Below are positions 7,261 to 15,083 of a stretch of 26,917 bases of DNA, one piece after another; within the stretch, counting starts at the first letter, position 1; every line of letters starts with the position of its first letter. The stretch comes from Candidatus Methanosuratincola sp. (GTDB lineage: Archaea > Thermoproteota > Methanomethylicia > Methanomethylicales > Methanomethylicaceae). A model generated the notes under the pieces. It did not search any database, was not told the origin of the DNA, and saw only the letters and a list, made by a program, of their open reading frames with translations. The stretch covers positions 1 through 26,917 of the forward strand of contig JARYLH010000004.1 of the NCBI GenBank assembly GCA_029907755.1, in the 5' to 3' direction. The translations under genes were made by a program, and so were the position numbers.

Positions 7261-7297
7261 AACCTTAGATTACATAGGATATTCCTGAGGCGGCATC

Positions 7298-8566
7298 ATG
7301 ATGCGGGTAGTGGCTGACTTGCACATACATGGCCCCTACAGCAGAGCCACAAGCAGGAGCATGGATTTCAAGATCCTTGAGAGGTACGCTGAGATCAAGG
7401 GTATCGACGTCATTGCAACAGGTGACTTCACGCACCCTAAATGGAGGTGGGAAATTAAAAATCAATTCGTGGAGGAGGAGGGGCTATACCGCCTCAAGGA
7501 CGGTGGGAAGAGCAGGTTCATAATCTCAGGCGAGGTCTGCACTTCCTCGGTCTTCAAGGGGAGGACAAGGAGGATCCACCACGTGATCTTGCTCCCCTCG
7601 ATAGAAGTGGCTGATCAGGTAAGCGAGGAGCTGGGTAAAAGGGGCGATCTCCTAGCAGACGGAAGACCGATGCTGATGATGAGCGGGGCTGAGCTTGTCG
7701 AGACGGTGATGGATTTTGGGGAGCAAAACATGGTGATACCTGCCCACATTTGGACCCCGTGGTTTTCACTCTTCGGCGACAGGGGCGGCGTGGACAGGAT
7801 GGAGGAGTGCTACGAGGACCAGACGCCGCATATTTACGCGGTTGAGACAGGATTATCATCAGACCCGCCCATGAATTGGAGGGTCAGCGCACTGGACAGA
7901 CACACACTGGTCTCGAACAGCGATAGCCACAGCCCGTCGAAGATCGGAAGGGAAGCGAACATAATTGAAGTCGATGCTCTCCGCTACAAGGATCTGGTGG
8001 AGGCGATAATGTACCACAAAGAGAGAGTCACGACGATCGAGGTGGAACCCGCTTTTGGGAAGTACCACTGGACGGGGCACAGGAATTGCAGGGTATCGGT
8101 ACCGCCCGAGGAGGCGATCAGGATGAAGGGGATCTGCCCTGTGTGCGGGAAGAGGATGACAAAGGGAGTTGCGGAGAGGGTGGAGGAGCTCTCTGACAGG
8201 CCCCCAGGGGCTCGCCCCCCGGATGCGCAGCGCTTCTACAAGGTCTTGCCATTGATCGATACTATCGCTGTTGCGCTCAGGAAAAGCCCGTCGTCCTCAG
8301 AAGTCGAGGCGGAGTATTGGAAGATGATAAATGCCTTCGGTGCGGAGATAAGCATCCTGCTCGAAGTGCCCATCGGGTCGATAAGGGAAAGGCACGGTGA
8401 TGCGATAGCGGAGGCGATCAGGCTCAACCGTGAGAACAGAATCGAAGTCGAGCCAGGCTATGACGGGGTCTACGGCAAGCCCAGGAATGATCGCAGAACA
8501 GATCGGGCATCGGACGGCAAGGAGAGATTTTTTAGGAAGAGACTCAACCTAGAAGATTACGTCTGA
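7298..8566 (+). CDS. Endonuclease Q (EndoQ), PHP-domain DNA repair nuclease
   Basis: A 422-residue protein of the archaeal EndoQ family (COG1379), of usual length. EndoQ nicks DNA 5' to deaminated bases such as uracil, hypoxanthine and xanthine and at abasic sites. The PHP metal site is visible: DLHIH at residues 7-11, TGDFTHP near 41, the SGEV and RIHHV segments near 80-95, PAHIWTPW near 148 and SNSDSHSPSKIG near 206. A zinc-finger-like part follows with HRNC and CPVC, then a helical region and the family signature EPGYDGVYG near 390. It starts at ATGATG (either Met possible) after GAGGCGG. The proS gene follows after 15 bases. Confidence 0.92.
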   Translation: MMRVVADLHIHGPYSRATSRSMDFKILERYAEIKGIDVIATGDFTHPKWRWEIKNQFVEEEGLYRLKDGGKSRFIISGEVCTSSVFKGRTRRIHHVILLPSIEVADQVSEELGKRGDLLADGRPMLMMSGAELVETVMDFGEQNMVIPAHIWTPWFSLFGDRGGVDRMEECYEDQTPHIYAVETGLSSDPPMNWRVSALDRHTLVSNSDSHSPSKIGREANIIEVDALRYKDLVEAIMYHKERVTTIEVEPAFGKYHWTGHRNCRVSVPPEEAIRMKGICPVCGKRMTKGVAERVEELSDRPPGARPPDAQRFYKVLPLIDTIAVALRKSPSSSEVEAEYWKMINAFGAEISILLEVPIGSIRERHGDAIAEAIRLNRENRIEVEPGYDGVYGKPRNDRRTDRASDGKERFFRKRLNLEDYV

Positions 8567-8581
8567 AGATGGTCGATCAGT

Positions 8582-10039
8582 ATGACAAACCCCGAGAGGA
8601 AGGTCTGGAGCCAAGACTACAGCGAGTGGTTTCACAAGGTAATAGCAGAGGTTCCGATATACGACACCAGGTACCCTGTAAAGGGGACAGGAATATGGAT
8701 GCCCTTTGGGTACAGGATCAGGAGGGAGGTCTTGAGGATAATCAGGGAAGAGCTGGAAAGGACGGGGCACGAGGAAGTGCTCTTCCCCCTGCTGATTCCG
8801 GATTACTTGCTCGGCAAGGAGAGCGAGCACATCAGGAACTTCGAGGATGAGGTCTACTGGGTGACCCATGGCGGGAAGACGCCCCTCGAGGTAAAGCTCG
8901 CGCTCAGGCCAACCAGCGAAACTGCCATGTACCCGATGTTCAAGCTATGGATAAACGCATATTCGGACCTACCACTCAGGATCTTCCAGATCGTCAACGT
9001 CTTCAGGTATGAAACAAAAGCAACTAGGCCCATGATCAGGGTGAGGGAGGTCAGCACGTTCAAAGAAGCCCATACTGCCCACGCCACCAGGGAGGAGGCC
9101 GAGGAGCAGGAGCGCATAGGCGTTGAAGTCTACTCGAAGATCTTTGAGCGGCTGAAGATCCCATTCCTGAAGACGATACGACCTGACTGGGACAAGTTCC
9201 CGGGGGCTGAGCGTTCGGTAGCATTCGACACAGTGATGCCGGATGGAAGGGTCCTCCAGATAGGGACTGTCCATTTCCTTGGTCAGGGGTTTGCAAAGGC
9301 ATTCGACATAAAATACATGAAGAGTGACGGGAACTATGAGCACGTATGGCAAACATGCTACGGCATTTCAGAGAGGGCGATCGCGGCGCTCATCTCGGTC
9401 CACGGCGATGACCACGGCCTCGTCTTACCGAGCGAGGTCGCACCCGTGCAGGCAGTAGTGATACCAATCGTCTACAAGGGAAGGGAGGAGGAAGTCCTCA
9501 AGAGGTGCAAGGAGGTCAAGGATGCCCTCGAAAGCTCCGGTTTGAGGGCGGCAATCGACGACCGGAAAGACATTACGCCAGGCAACAAGTACTACGCATG
9601 GGAGATGAAGGGGACCCCTGTGAGGATTGAAATTGGACCGCGGGATGTGGACAGCAACACAGCCGTGCTGGTTAGGAGGGACACCTTGAAGAAGGCCCCT
9701 GTTAAAATGGAGGGGCTCGTTGAAGAGGTAAGGAAGCTATTGATGCAGATCGACGAGGAGCTGGCAAAAAGAAGCAAGGAATGGATGTCATCCAAGGTCA
9801 GGGATGCGGAAACTATCGAGCAGGCAAAGGATGAGCTCGACGCCAGAGGAGGAATCGTTGAGCTGAACTGGTGCGGAAGGATCAACTGCGGAGAGGAACT
9901 TGAGAAGACGATCGATGCAAGGATACTAGGAGTTCCCTTCGACAAAGAAGGTGAAATCGAAACCCCCCTAAGCGGTGCCAAGTGCGCCGGGTGCAGCGGG
10001 ACGGCGACCAAGAGAATCAGGGTTGCAAGGTCCTACTGA
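8582..10039 (+). CDS. proS: Prolyl-tRNA synthetase, archaeal/eukaryotic type
   Basis: A 485-residue class II aminoacyl-tRNA synthetase that charges tRNA-Pro with proline. Motif 1 lies in the first 80 residues, motif 2 is seen as FRYETKATRPMIRVRE followed by FKEAHTAHAT, and motif 3 lies around SVHGDDHGLVLP. The anticodon-binding domain starts near QAVVIPIVYKG. The C-terminal zinc domain has paired cysteines (CGRINC and CAGC), and the chain ends in Tyr, as is typical of the archaeal/eukaryotic form. There is no editing insertion of the bacterial type. It is cotranscribed with endoQ, and a T7 tract follows its stop directly. Confidence 0.97.
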   Translation: MTNPERKVWSQDYSEWFHKVIAEVPIYDTRYPVKGTGIWMPFGYRIRREVLRIIREELERTGHEEVLFPLLIPDYLLGKESEHIRNFEDEVYWVTHGGKTPLEVKLALRPTSETAMYPMFKLWINAYSDLPLRIFQIVNVFRYETKATRPMIRVREVSTFKEAHTAHATREEAEEQERIGVEVYSKIFERLKIPFLKTIRPDWDKFPGAERSVAFDTVMPDGRVLQIGTVHFLGQGFAKAFDIKYMKSDGNYEHVWQTCYGISERAIAALISVHGDDHGLVLPSEVAPVQAVVIPIVYKGREEEVLKRCKEVKDALESSGLRAAIDDRKDITPGNKYYAWEMKGTPVRIEIGPRDVDSNTAVLVRRDTLKKAPVKMEGLVEEVRKLLMQIDEELAKRSKEWMSSKVRDAETIEQAKDELDARGGIVELNWCGRINCGEELEKTIDARILGVPFDKEGEIETPLSGAKCAGCSGTATKRIRVARSY

Positions 10040-10040
10040 C

Positions 10041-10047
10041 TTTTTTT
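10041..10047 (+). terminator. T-tract terminator after proS
   Basis: Seven T residues begin one base after the proS stop, with a further T6 at 10092-10097. Archaeal RNA polymerase ends transcription at T-rich stretches without a hairpin, so this fits the end of the endoQ-proS transcript facing the convergent decarboxylase gene. Confidence 0.6.
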
Positions 10048-10125
10048 CCACCGAGGGCACATAAGGTCGGATTCGAATAACGATTTCTAACTTTTTTGAT
10101 AAAGTTCCGGTAAAAGAAAGAATAC

Positions 10126-10133
10126 AAAAAAAA
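10126..10133 (-). terminator. T8 terminator after the pyruvoyl decarboxylase gene
   Basis: On the minus strand a run of eight T lies seven bases beyond the stop of the decarboxylase gene. Together with the T-tract after proS it separates the two convergent transcripts. Confidence 0.6.
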
Positions 10134-10139
10134 CTGAAA

Positions 10140-10520
10140 TTAGCTTGATCTGTCAGCGAAGTGTTCGGTCACAGATTTGGGATTTAGCTTGGAGACTATG
10201 TACTGGAAAGCTTTCTGGGGATCGCTCTTCTCGCCGCATGTGAAAACATCGACTGTTGCGTATTGGAACTCGTTCCATGTATGTATTGCAATGTGGCTCT
10301 CGAGGATCAGGGCGATAACGGATACGCCCCCTTTCGGTCCTCCAAATTTCCAGGCCACAGTATCCCATATGGTCATGTTCGCGATCTTTGCAGCGTCAAT
10401 AACAAGATTCTTGAGCGCAGATTCATCGTTTATCTGTGAGACATCGCAGCCGTAGAGGTTTCCATAAACGTGTTTTCCAACGATTTGTCTCTCTTCCTGG
10501 ATACACGAGGTTTGGTTCAT
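10140..10520 (-). CDS. Pyruvoyl-dependent decarboxylase of the SpeD family, probably arginine decarboxylase type
   Basis: A 126-residue proenzyme. It contains ESHIAIHTWNE, in which the chain is cut before Ser75 of Glu-Ser-His to make the pyruvoyl cofactor, and the catalytic Cys95 in FTCG. Family members are S-adenosylmethionine decarboxylases, or, in Crenarchaeota, arginine decarboxylases that arose from them. The segment before the cut (GPKGGVSVIALILESH instead of LPYGVSGVVVISESH), the N-terminus IVGKHVYGNLYG and the end FADRSS look like the crenarchaeal arginine decarboxylase form as I remember it. The product would then be agmatine for polyamines or agmatidine. GGAGG lies 13 bases before the ATG. 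S-adenosylmethionine decarboxylase is the alternative. Confidence 0.85.
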   Translation of the reverse strand: MNQTSCIQEERQIVGKHVYGNLYGCDVSQINDESALKNLVIDAAKIANMTIWDTVAWKFGGPKGGVSVIALILESHIAIHTWNEFQYATVDVFTCGEKSDPQKAFQYIVSKLNPKSVTEHFADRSS

Positions 10521-10577
10521 CTTGTGTGTCTGATCCTCCGCGCCGTTTACATTTTTATTGAGGCACTATTTTGCAAC

Positions 10578-10585
10578 AAAAAAAA
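10578..10585 (-). terminator. T8 tract between S30e and the decarboxylase gene
   Basis: On the minus strand eight T residues lie downstream of the S30e gene and upstream of the decarboxylase promoter region. A T6 at 10653-10658 precedes it. These would end the S30e transcript before the next gene of the same strand. Confidence 0.4.
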
Positions 10586-10607
10586 CTTGTATATAAAGTT
10601 ATTTACC

Positions 10608-10712
10608 ATGGATGGAGGTCCGAGGAAAAATAAAATAACAGATAAATGTTGGAAAAAAGCAATTGCCCTGAATATCAAGGCGGCGGAGCTAAAAATAGCT
10701 CCTGAAAAATGA
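10608..10712 (+). CDS. Possible 34-codon reading frame, doubtful
   Basis: An ATG at 10608 opens a 34-codon frame for a basic peptide (start MDGGPRKNKI, end AAELKIAPEK). A TATATAAA at 10590-10597 lies so close that its transcript should start near 10620, after the ATG, which speaks against this start. The 3' end includes a perfect inverted repeat. I do not recognise the peptide. A small RNA or plain spacer is just as likely. Confidence 0.15.
   Translation: MDGGPRKNKITDKCWKKAIALNIKAAELKIAPEK
10685..10702. repeat. Perfect 7-base inverted repeat (hairpin)
   Basis: GGAGCTA and TAGCTCC are separated by four A residues, so either strand could fold into a tight hairpin. It lies 28 bases downstream of the S30e stop on the minus strand, where it could mark the 3' end of that messenger. 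It has no T-run directly next to it. Confidence 0.6.
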
Positions 10713-10729
10713 CGATTTTAGGTTTTACC

Positions 10730-10897
10730 TTACCTTCTTGACCGGGAGGTAGTTTCTGGAGAGGAGTATACCTGCCTTTTCAGGAAGTTCTTTCGGTTCC
10801 TGTGAAGCGGTCTCAGACCATGTCTCTCTTTTGCAGGAACCTTAGGGGTCTGTGACCTCACCTTTCCGGCCTTGGTTAGCGAGCCGTGCGATGGCAT
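10730..10897 (-). CDS. rps30e: Small ribosomal subunit protein S30e
   Basis: A 55-residue, very basic protein, easily missed because of its size. The start MPSHGSLTKAGKVRSQTPK matches the conserved S30e core HGSLxKAGKVRxQTPK, and the rest is Arg/Lys-rich (RPLHRNRKNFLKRQ). S30e is a component of the archaeal and eukaryotic small ribosomal subunit. The ATG at 10897 overlaps another ATG in a different frame, but only this one opens the S30e frame. GGTG lies about nine bases upstream. A TATA-like TTTTTATTTG at 10931-10940 would start the messenger near 10910. The gene stands alone between trm1 and the decarboxylase gene. Confidence 0.93.
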   Translation of the reverse strand: MPSHGSLTKAGKVRSQTPKVPAKERHGLRPLHRNRKNFLKRQVYSSPETTSRSRR

Positions 10898-10930
10898 TCA
10901 TTTTACACCCACAGGTATCCATCATGAGGT

Positions 10931-10940
10931 CAAATAAAAA
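10931..10940 (-). promoter_or_regulatory. TATA-like promoter of S30e
   Basis: The minus-strand sequence TTTTTATTTG is centred about 39 bases before the S30e ATG, which predicts a leader of about 13 bases with GGTG in it. trm1 ends 95 bases upstream of S30e, so a separate promoter is plausible. Confidence 0.45.
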
Positions 10941-10992
10941 GTTTTTCTATAATGGCTACGCAGTGATAATCCAAGCGGAGTGCCGCCCCTCG

Positions 10993-12165
10993 CTACAGTC
11001 TCTTCATGATCTCCTCAACCACACCGGGCGGGGCATCTGTCTTTATTCCCTTCGGATGGAAGTGCGTTGGGAATGCAGAATACCCTGCTGATGTCAAGCA
11101 TTTGAGTGCCTTTTCCAAAGACGGTGCACCCATGCCTAGCCTTTTTGAAATTACGTCGAGCACATAAAACCCGACCGGCATCCTGACTTCTCCTGAGAGT
11201 TTTTTGAAGAGCTTTGACATTCGCTTGCTCGTCCGCATGTAAGAGAAGTCAAACCCAGAAATTGCCCCGAGGAAATCAGGGTCTGAGAGATCGCCTGTCC
11301 ATAGTGGGCCAGCCCTCCTTACGGGTGAGCTGCAGAATTCACAGGTTGTAGGCAAAGCCTCGTCAAATGCGACCGCGCTGCGCCAGAGGCAGGAGCTGCA
11401 GGATACGATGTAACCAACGTTTCCTAACGCCGAATCGGCTCTGCGTGCGCCCAAACTTAGCCTGAAGTAAGACCTGAAGTAATGATCTACGCTATAGGAG
11501 AGGACGGGGAATGCGCCGAAGTCGTATTTGGCTGCCTCGCGCGCCACGGAGCCGACCAGTATACGAAGGCCAGTCTCATGGCAGAATTCGTTTCTGAGCG
11601 GAATGGACGAGTACTTCCTGATGCAGGACTTCGAATGGACTCCGCAAAGTGGCGCTGTATCGGTTGCAGTGACCGCCAGAAGCCCCCCATTCTTCAGAGC
11701 CCTTATTGAGGAGTCTAAAAAAGGCATGGGAGTCCCAAAAGGGTCTATGTCAATGAAATCGAACCGCTCACCCGGCTCAGAGTGTTCTGTGAGAAGGAGG
11801 TTCGCATCCTTGTGGATCACCTCCACCCGATCCTCGATGCCGTTCCTCCTGGCATTATTGATTATGAGCGGTATGGATTCTGCGTTCAGGTCTCCCATGA
11901 CTACCTTTTCAACGGGTTGGACTTCCTTCGCGTACCTTACCCCGCGTGCACCGATACCCGCCAATGGATCGCATACGTCGATAGACCGCCCCTTCGCTTT
12001 CGCGAAGATGCTTAGGACCACTACAGCGATATCCCTGCTGAATTCCATTTGAGGGTTATAGAAGACAGGGGCCCTGAATGGGGCATACTTCCCCTGAAAA
12101 GTATAGGACGAAGGATCAGGAATTTCAAGTTCGGTCCTGCCCTCAACCGCAAACGAGGTGATCAA
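10993..12165 (-). CDS. trm1: tRNA (guanine(26)-N2)-dimethyltransferase Trm1
   Basis: A 390-residue Rossmann-fold methyltransferase that dimethylates G26 of tRNAs. Trm1 motifs are clear: VFYNPQMEFSRDIAV near 34, DPLAGIGARGVRYA near 67 (AdoMet site), DIDPFGTP at 139-146 (catalytic DPFG), and TATDTAPLCGVHSKSCIRKY near 166-185. A zinc site follows (CSSC and CEFC near 260-285), and the C-terminal half contains the family-specific domain. The start is TTG at 12165 with GGGGGAG just before it. A TATA-like GTATAATAA at 12198-12206 predicts transcription start near 12176, which agrees with the TTG. It is divergent from rnhB. Confidence 0.95.
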   Translation of the reverse strand: MITSFAVEGRTELEIPDPSSYTFQGKYAPFRAPVFYNPQMEFSRDIAVVVLSIFAKAKGRSIDVCDPLAGIGARGVRYAKEVQPVEKVVMGDLNAESIPLIINNARRNGIEDRVEVIHKDANLLLTEHSEPGERFDFIDIDPFGTPMPFLDSSIRALKNGGLLAVTATDTAPLCGVHSKSCIRKYSSIPLRNEFCHETGLRILVGSVAREAAKYDFGAFPVLSYSVDHYFRSYFRLSLGARRADSALGNVGYIVSCSSCLWRSAVAFDEALPTTCEFCSSPVRRAGPLWTGDLSDPDFLGAISGFDFSYMRTSKRMSKLFKKLSGEVRMPVGFYVLDVISKRLGMGAPSLEKALKCLTSAGYSAFPTHFHPKGIKTDAPPGVVEEIMKRL

Positions 12166-12197
12166 TTCGCTCCCCCAACGGAATTAGAATAAGCCCA

Positions 12198-12206
12198 TTA
12201 TTATAC
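12198..12206 (-). promoter_or_regulatory. TATA-like promoter of trm1
   Basis: On the minus strand GGTATAATAAT lies about 37 bases before the TTG start. The usual spacing gives a leader of about ten bases containing GGGGGAG. This supports the TTG start of trm1. Confidence 0.5.
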
Positions 12207-12325
12207 CCTGAATCCTGCCAGCTTAAGAGTATTGAGCCGGGTTCTCCCATAATCCCCCTGAGAGACCGTTTCGGAACTGAAAAATACCCTCGGATCCTAA
12301 ATTATTAGCTCGAGAAGTGGCTGGA

Positions 12326-12967
12326 ATGCGTTCGGAAAGGAGAATCCTCGGGATCGATGAGGCGGGAAGGGGACCGGTCATCGGGCCCATGGTAATCGCA
12401 GGCGTCTTGTTCAGGGCGGAGACGATACCCGAGTTGGTCAGCATCGGTGTGAAGGACTCCAAGAAGCTCACACCAAGGGCTAGGGAAAGACTGTTGGGAA
12501 AGATCCTCGAGATATCAGAGGGCAGCCATGTGAGGGTAATCAGCGCTGCTGAGATCGACGAGTTGAGGAAAACAAAGAGCCTGAACCAAGTCGAGGCGGA
12601 GGAGATGGCAGAGATAATCAAAAGATCGTTGCCGGACGAGGTCCACCTAGGGAGCGTGGACGTGGACGAGAAGAGGTTCGGCGCGGAGATCATGAGGCTT
12701 TCAGGCTTCGACCGGACCATACGATCGGTCCACCACGCCGAGGACAAGTTCCCAGCTGTTGCTGCGGCTTCGATAGTAGCAAAGACGACGAGGGACAGAG
12801 TAATCGGCGAGCTGAGGGCAGAGTACGGAGATTTCGGATCAGGATACCCGAGCGATCCAAGAACAAGGGCTTTCGTCAGCAATGCTCTTGTAAAAGGCGA
12901 TTGTACGCCGATAATCAGGGCATCATGGAAAACAGTGGCAGGACTGAAAGGGCCTCAGTTATCCTGA
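12326..12967 (+). CDS. rnhB: Ribonuclease HII
   Basis: A 213-residue enzyme that cuts the RNA strand of RNA-DNA hybrids and removes ribonucleotides from DNA. The metal-binding residues are visible: Asp and Glu in GIDEAGRGPVIGP near residue 11, an Asp in GSVDVDEKRF and an Asp in AEDKFPAVAAASIVAK, the usual D-E-D-D set. Length is typical for archaeal RNase HII. I prefer the ATG at 12326: a TATA-like TAAATTATT at 12298-12306 would start a leaderless transcript there. A GTG at 12317 is in frame and possible. The 3' end overlaps that of the convergent HTH gene by 13 bases. Confidence 0.95.
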   Translation: MRSERRILGIDEAGRGPVIGPMVIAGVLFRAETIPELVSIGVKDSKKLTPRARERLLGKILEISEGSHVRVISAAEIDELRKTKSLNQVEAEEMAEIIKRSLPDEVHLGSVDVDEKRFGAEIMRLSGFDRTIRSVHHAEDKFPAVAAASIVAKTTRDRVIGELRAEYGDFGSGYPSDPRTRAFVSNALVKGDCTPIIRASWKTVAGLKGPQLS

Positions 12968-13911
12968 TCTGCAATATCGACGCCCAAGAGCCTGGCCAAT
13001 TCGCGTATGTGTTCGACCTTTTTGATTTCATCTATCTTTATGACAAGGATATCGCTGTTGTGGGGAGCCTTCTCCTCGGTCACGAGTATGGGGGAGGTCC
13101 CCAAAACCCTGCCGACCTCGATCGCATTCTCGATCTTATTCTCAAGGCGCTCTTCAGCCATCCGTTCCTCGAAAGTTAGGAAACTTACGCCAACGTTCTT
13201 TGCATGAATATCTATCGGGGCATGGCTGAATCCCAATGCCCGGCACCCTATCCTCTTTAGCTTTGAATGGAGTTGCCTTGCCACAGCCCCCGTGGGGTTC
13301 TTGTCAGGCGCCTCCCCCTCCAAGTGCCAGTCAAATATGTCGATGCCTGCAACCACGTTCCTGCCTAGGAACCTTTCGAGACGCTCAACCGTCTGGACGG
13401 TTGCGCCCATCTGATCCCGCTCGTATTCGTAAATGGCCTTCCTGCTAACGCCTATCAGATTGGCAAGCTGCCCGAGCGACAGGCCTTTCTTTTCGCGGCA
13501 TGCTTTCAATGTGCGGCCATCTATCTTGAAATAAAGACCGCCCCTCTTGGAATAGACCGAGGGGAGCCTCTTCCTCAGCGCCGCCTCTCTGAAGGTCTTG
13601 GGGTGTATCACATTCACTCCGAACCGCTCATAGAGCGTGTCTTCCTCAAGAACCCCCTTCTGCATCCTCACCCCTATAATGAACGGCGAGGCGTCGAATG
13701 CCACCGCAAGAGACTTCAGATCCTCAGCGGACTCGCGCCTTTCTGAGTCGACATTCTCCGAGCTCTTGATCAGCAATTTCGTCGTGCCCTTCTTGGCCAC
13801 AATCTGGATGCAATAGTCTCGGGAGGTGATCTCAGAAGCGACAAAGCCAGCTTCCTCAAGAGTCCTCAGGATGCTCCCTATAAGACTCGCAGACTGCGGC
13901 CTCATAAGCAT
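12955..13911 (-). CDS. HTH-type transcriptional regulator, archaeal COG1395 family
   Basis: A 318-residue protein with a Cro/CI-type helix-turn-helix at about 134-184 (LKACREKKGLSLGQLANLIG, then VSRKAIYEYE). About 125 residues before it resemble the small alpha/beta domain found in this archaeal family, and about 130 residues after it form a second mixed domain. The length and three-part layout match the conserved archaeal putative HTH regulators of COG1395. Its target is unknown. TTTATATC at 13936-13945 predicts a transcript starting close to the ATG at 13911, so the messenger is probably leaderless; an ATG at 13905 is an alternative. It is the last gene of the minus-strand block and ends inside the rnhB 3' end. 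Confidence 0.85.
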   Translation of the reverse strand: MLMRPQSASLIGSILRTLEEAGFVASEITSRDYCIQIVAKKGTTKLLIKSSENVDSERRESAEDLKSLAVAFDASPFIIGVRMQKGVLEEDTLYERFGVNVIHPKTFREAALRKRLPSVYSKRGGLYFKIDGRTLKACREKKGLSLGQLANLIGVSRKAIYEYERDQMGATVQTVERLERFLGRNVVAGIDIFDWHLEGEAPDKNPTGAVARQLHSKLKRIGCRALGFSHAPIDIHAKNVGVSFLTFEERMAEERLENKIENAIEVGRVLGTSPILVTEEKAPHNSDILVIKIDEIKKVEHIRELARLLGVDIADQDN

Positions 13912-13935
13912 TCCAAATAGTCTATCATTGAAGAG

Positions 13936-13945
13936 GGATATAAAG
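13936..13945 (-). promoter_or_regulatory. TATA-like promoter of the HTH regulator gene
   Basis: On the minus strand CTTTATATCC is centred 30 bases before the first ATG of the regulator gene, which fits a leaderless or nearly leaderless transcript. It separates this gene from the fibrillarin-UPF0216 genes upstream. Confidence 0.5.
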
Positions 13946-13980
13946 ATGAGCGGCTATTGGGCAGACTGCAAAAACCTGAA

Positions 13981-14394
13981 TTAGAGGATGAAACCGAACG
14001 TGATGATCGACGGGAAGCGCCGCGTCAATTCCAAAACCTCAGGTCGGAATAGGTATTTGTTGTTGTACGGCGGCCTGTCAAGGAGACGGTTCACCGCTTC
14101 AATCTCACGCTCGTTCCCGTCTATCAGATATGTGCCCTTCTTCAGGGCTGATTCCCGGACTATTACTATCGGAAGGCGGACTAGACTCGAGCTCTCCTTT
14201 GGCACAGCCTTTGCGAACTCGTTCAGCTCTTCTCTGTTAATATGAACGGTCTCTCCTGCAAGGTTCTTGTAGGCTGGACTGATTTCATTCAAGAGCTCAG
14301 AGACGCGCCTCCTCTCCCTCGGCAGCGACTCGTTCAGCTTCTTCAGCTCGACCTCCCACAGGAGCCTATCTGCGCTTTCCCCCTCTTCCTGCAT
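13981..14394 (-). CDS. UPF0216 family protein
   Basis: A 137-residue protein of the uncharacterised archaeal family UPF0216 (DUF61, COG2083). Features seen are the N-terminal helix with ESLPRERRRVSELL, the motif VRLPIVIVRESALKKGTYLI in the middle and a basic C-terminal part. No enzyme residues can be named. It starts two bases after the fibrillarin stop, so it is the third gene of the nop5-flpA operon. The association suggests a link with rRNA or tRNA modification or ribosome assembly, but this is only inferred from position. Confidence 0.8.
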   Translation of the reverse strand: MQEEGESADRLLWEVELKKLNESLPRERRRVSELLNEISPAYKNLAGETVHINREELNEFAKAVPKESSSLVRLPIVIVRESALKKGTYLIDGNEREIEAVNRLLDRPPYNNKYLFRPEVLELTRRFPSIITFGFIL

Positions 14395-14396
14395 TT

Positions 14397-15083
14397 TCAG
14401 AGTCGCTCTCCGAGCACCATTGCGTGATCCTTTTCGTAGGGCTCAAGGAGCTTCAGATCCAGTATCTTGAATGACCTGTCCTCGAGGATCTTCACTTCCT
14501 GTTTGAAGACTTGGGACGGGTCCATTGTCACGTCGACGCTCCTTGCTTTGATCGCAATCATTATCTTGCCACCTCTTCTGAGGTAATAGTCCGCGTTGTC
14601 CGCCAGGAGTTTTGCCTGCTCTGGTTGGGCAACATCGCAGTATATCACATCGACGAGTTCGAGGAAGAACCTGTACGAAGACGGGGCCCTTGCGTCCCCC
14701 AGAATGGGCACCATGTTGCTTCTCTTGGCGGTGACCTCCAAAAGCTCGCGTATCACCCTCGGTGCAAATTCAACGCAGTATACTTTGCCTTTGCTGCCGA
14801 CGATGTCTGATACATGGCTGGGGGTTGTACCGCTAGCAGCACCGAGATACAGGACCTTCGACCCCGGATTCAATGGAACGGCCTTGATCCCCTTTTCAAT
14901 CGCCGCGCCGAGTTTGCTCCTGTAGGGGCTCCAAGCCCTATATTCAGTCTCGCCGATCCTGTAGAGATCCTCGCCGTAAACCCTTGTTCCCGGAACTAGA
15001 TTCTCGGTGGCGAGTTGCCTGCCCGCGTCGGTCTCGACATAGAAGACACCCTTGAACTTTGGGTGTTCGACAACATTCACCAT
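14397..15083 (-). CDS. flpA: Fibrillarin-like rRNA/tRNA 2'-O-methyltransferase
   Basis: A 228-residue AdoMet-dependent methyltransferase, the catalytic subunit of box C/D sRNPs that methylate the 2'-O of rRNA and tRNA. The AdoMet site KVLYLGAASGTTPSHVSD, the acidic VYCVEFAPR and the region VDVIYCDVAQPEQ are typical, and the catalytic Lys-Asp-Lys-type residues include that of IAIKARSVD. Length is normal for archaeal fibrillarin (about 227). It overlaps the end of nop5, its partner protein, by seven bases, so the two are coupled. The ATG at 15083 is the only good start. Confidence 0.97.
   Translation of the reverse strand: MVNVVEHPKFKGVFYVETDAGRQLATENLVPGTRVYGEDLYRIGETEYRAWSPYRSKLGAAIEKGIKAVPLNPGSKVLYLGAASGTTPSHVSDIVGSKGKVYCVEFAPRVIRELLEVTAKRSNMVPILGDARAPSSYRFFLELVDVIYCDVAQPEQAKLLADNADYYLRRGGKIMIAIKARSVDVTMDPSQVFKQEVKILEDRSFKILDLKLLEPYEKDHAMVLGERL

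Noticed and set aside
7087..7297. Possible tRNA or small RNA between the ehb operon and endoQ
   Set aside because: No tRNA T-loop or cloverleaf is seen; promoters of the two divergent units explain the length.
11528..12052. 174-codon plus-strand frame opposite trm1
   Set aside because: Shadow of trm1, Ser/Arg-rich with no family signature.
12223..12882. 219-codon minus-strand frame opposite rnhB
   Set aside because: Rich in Ser and Leu as expected for an antisense frame; rnhB has all catalytic residues.
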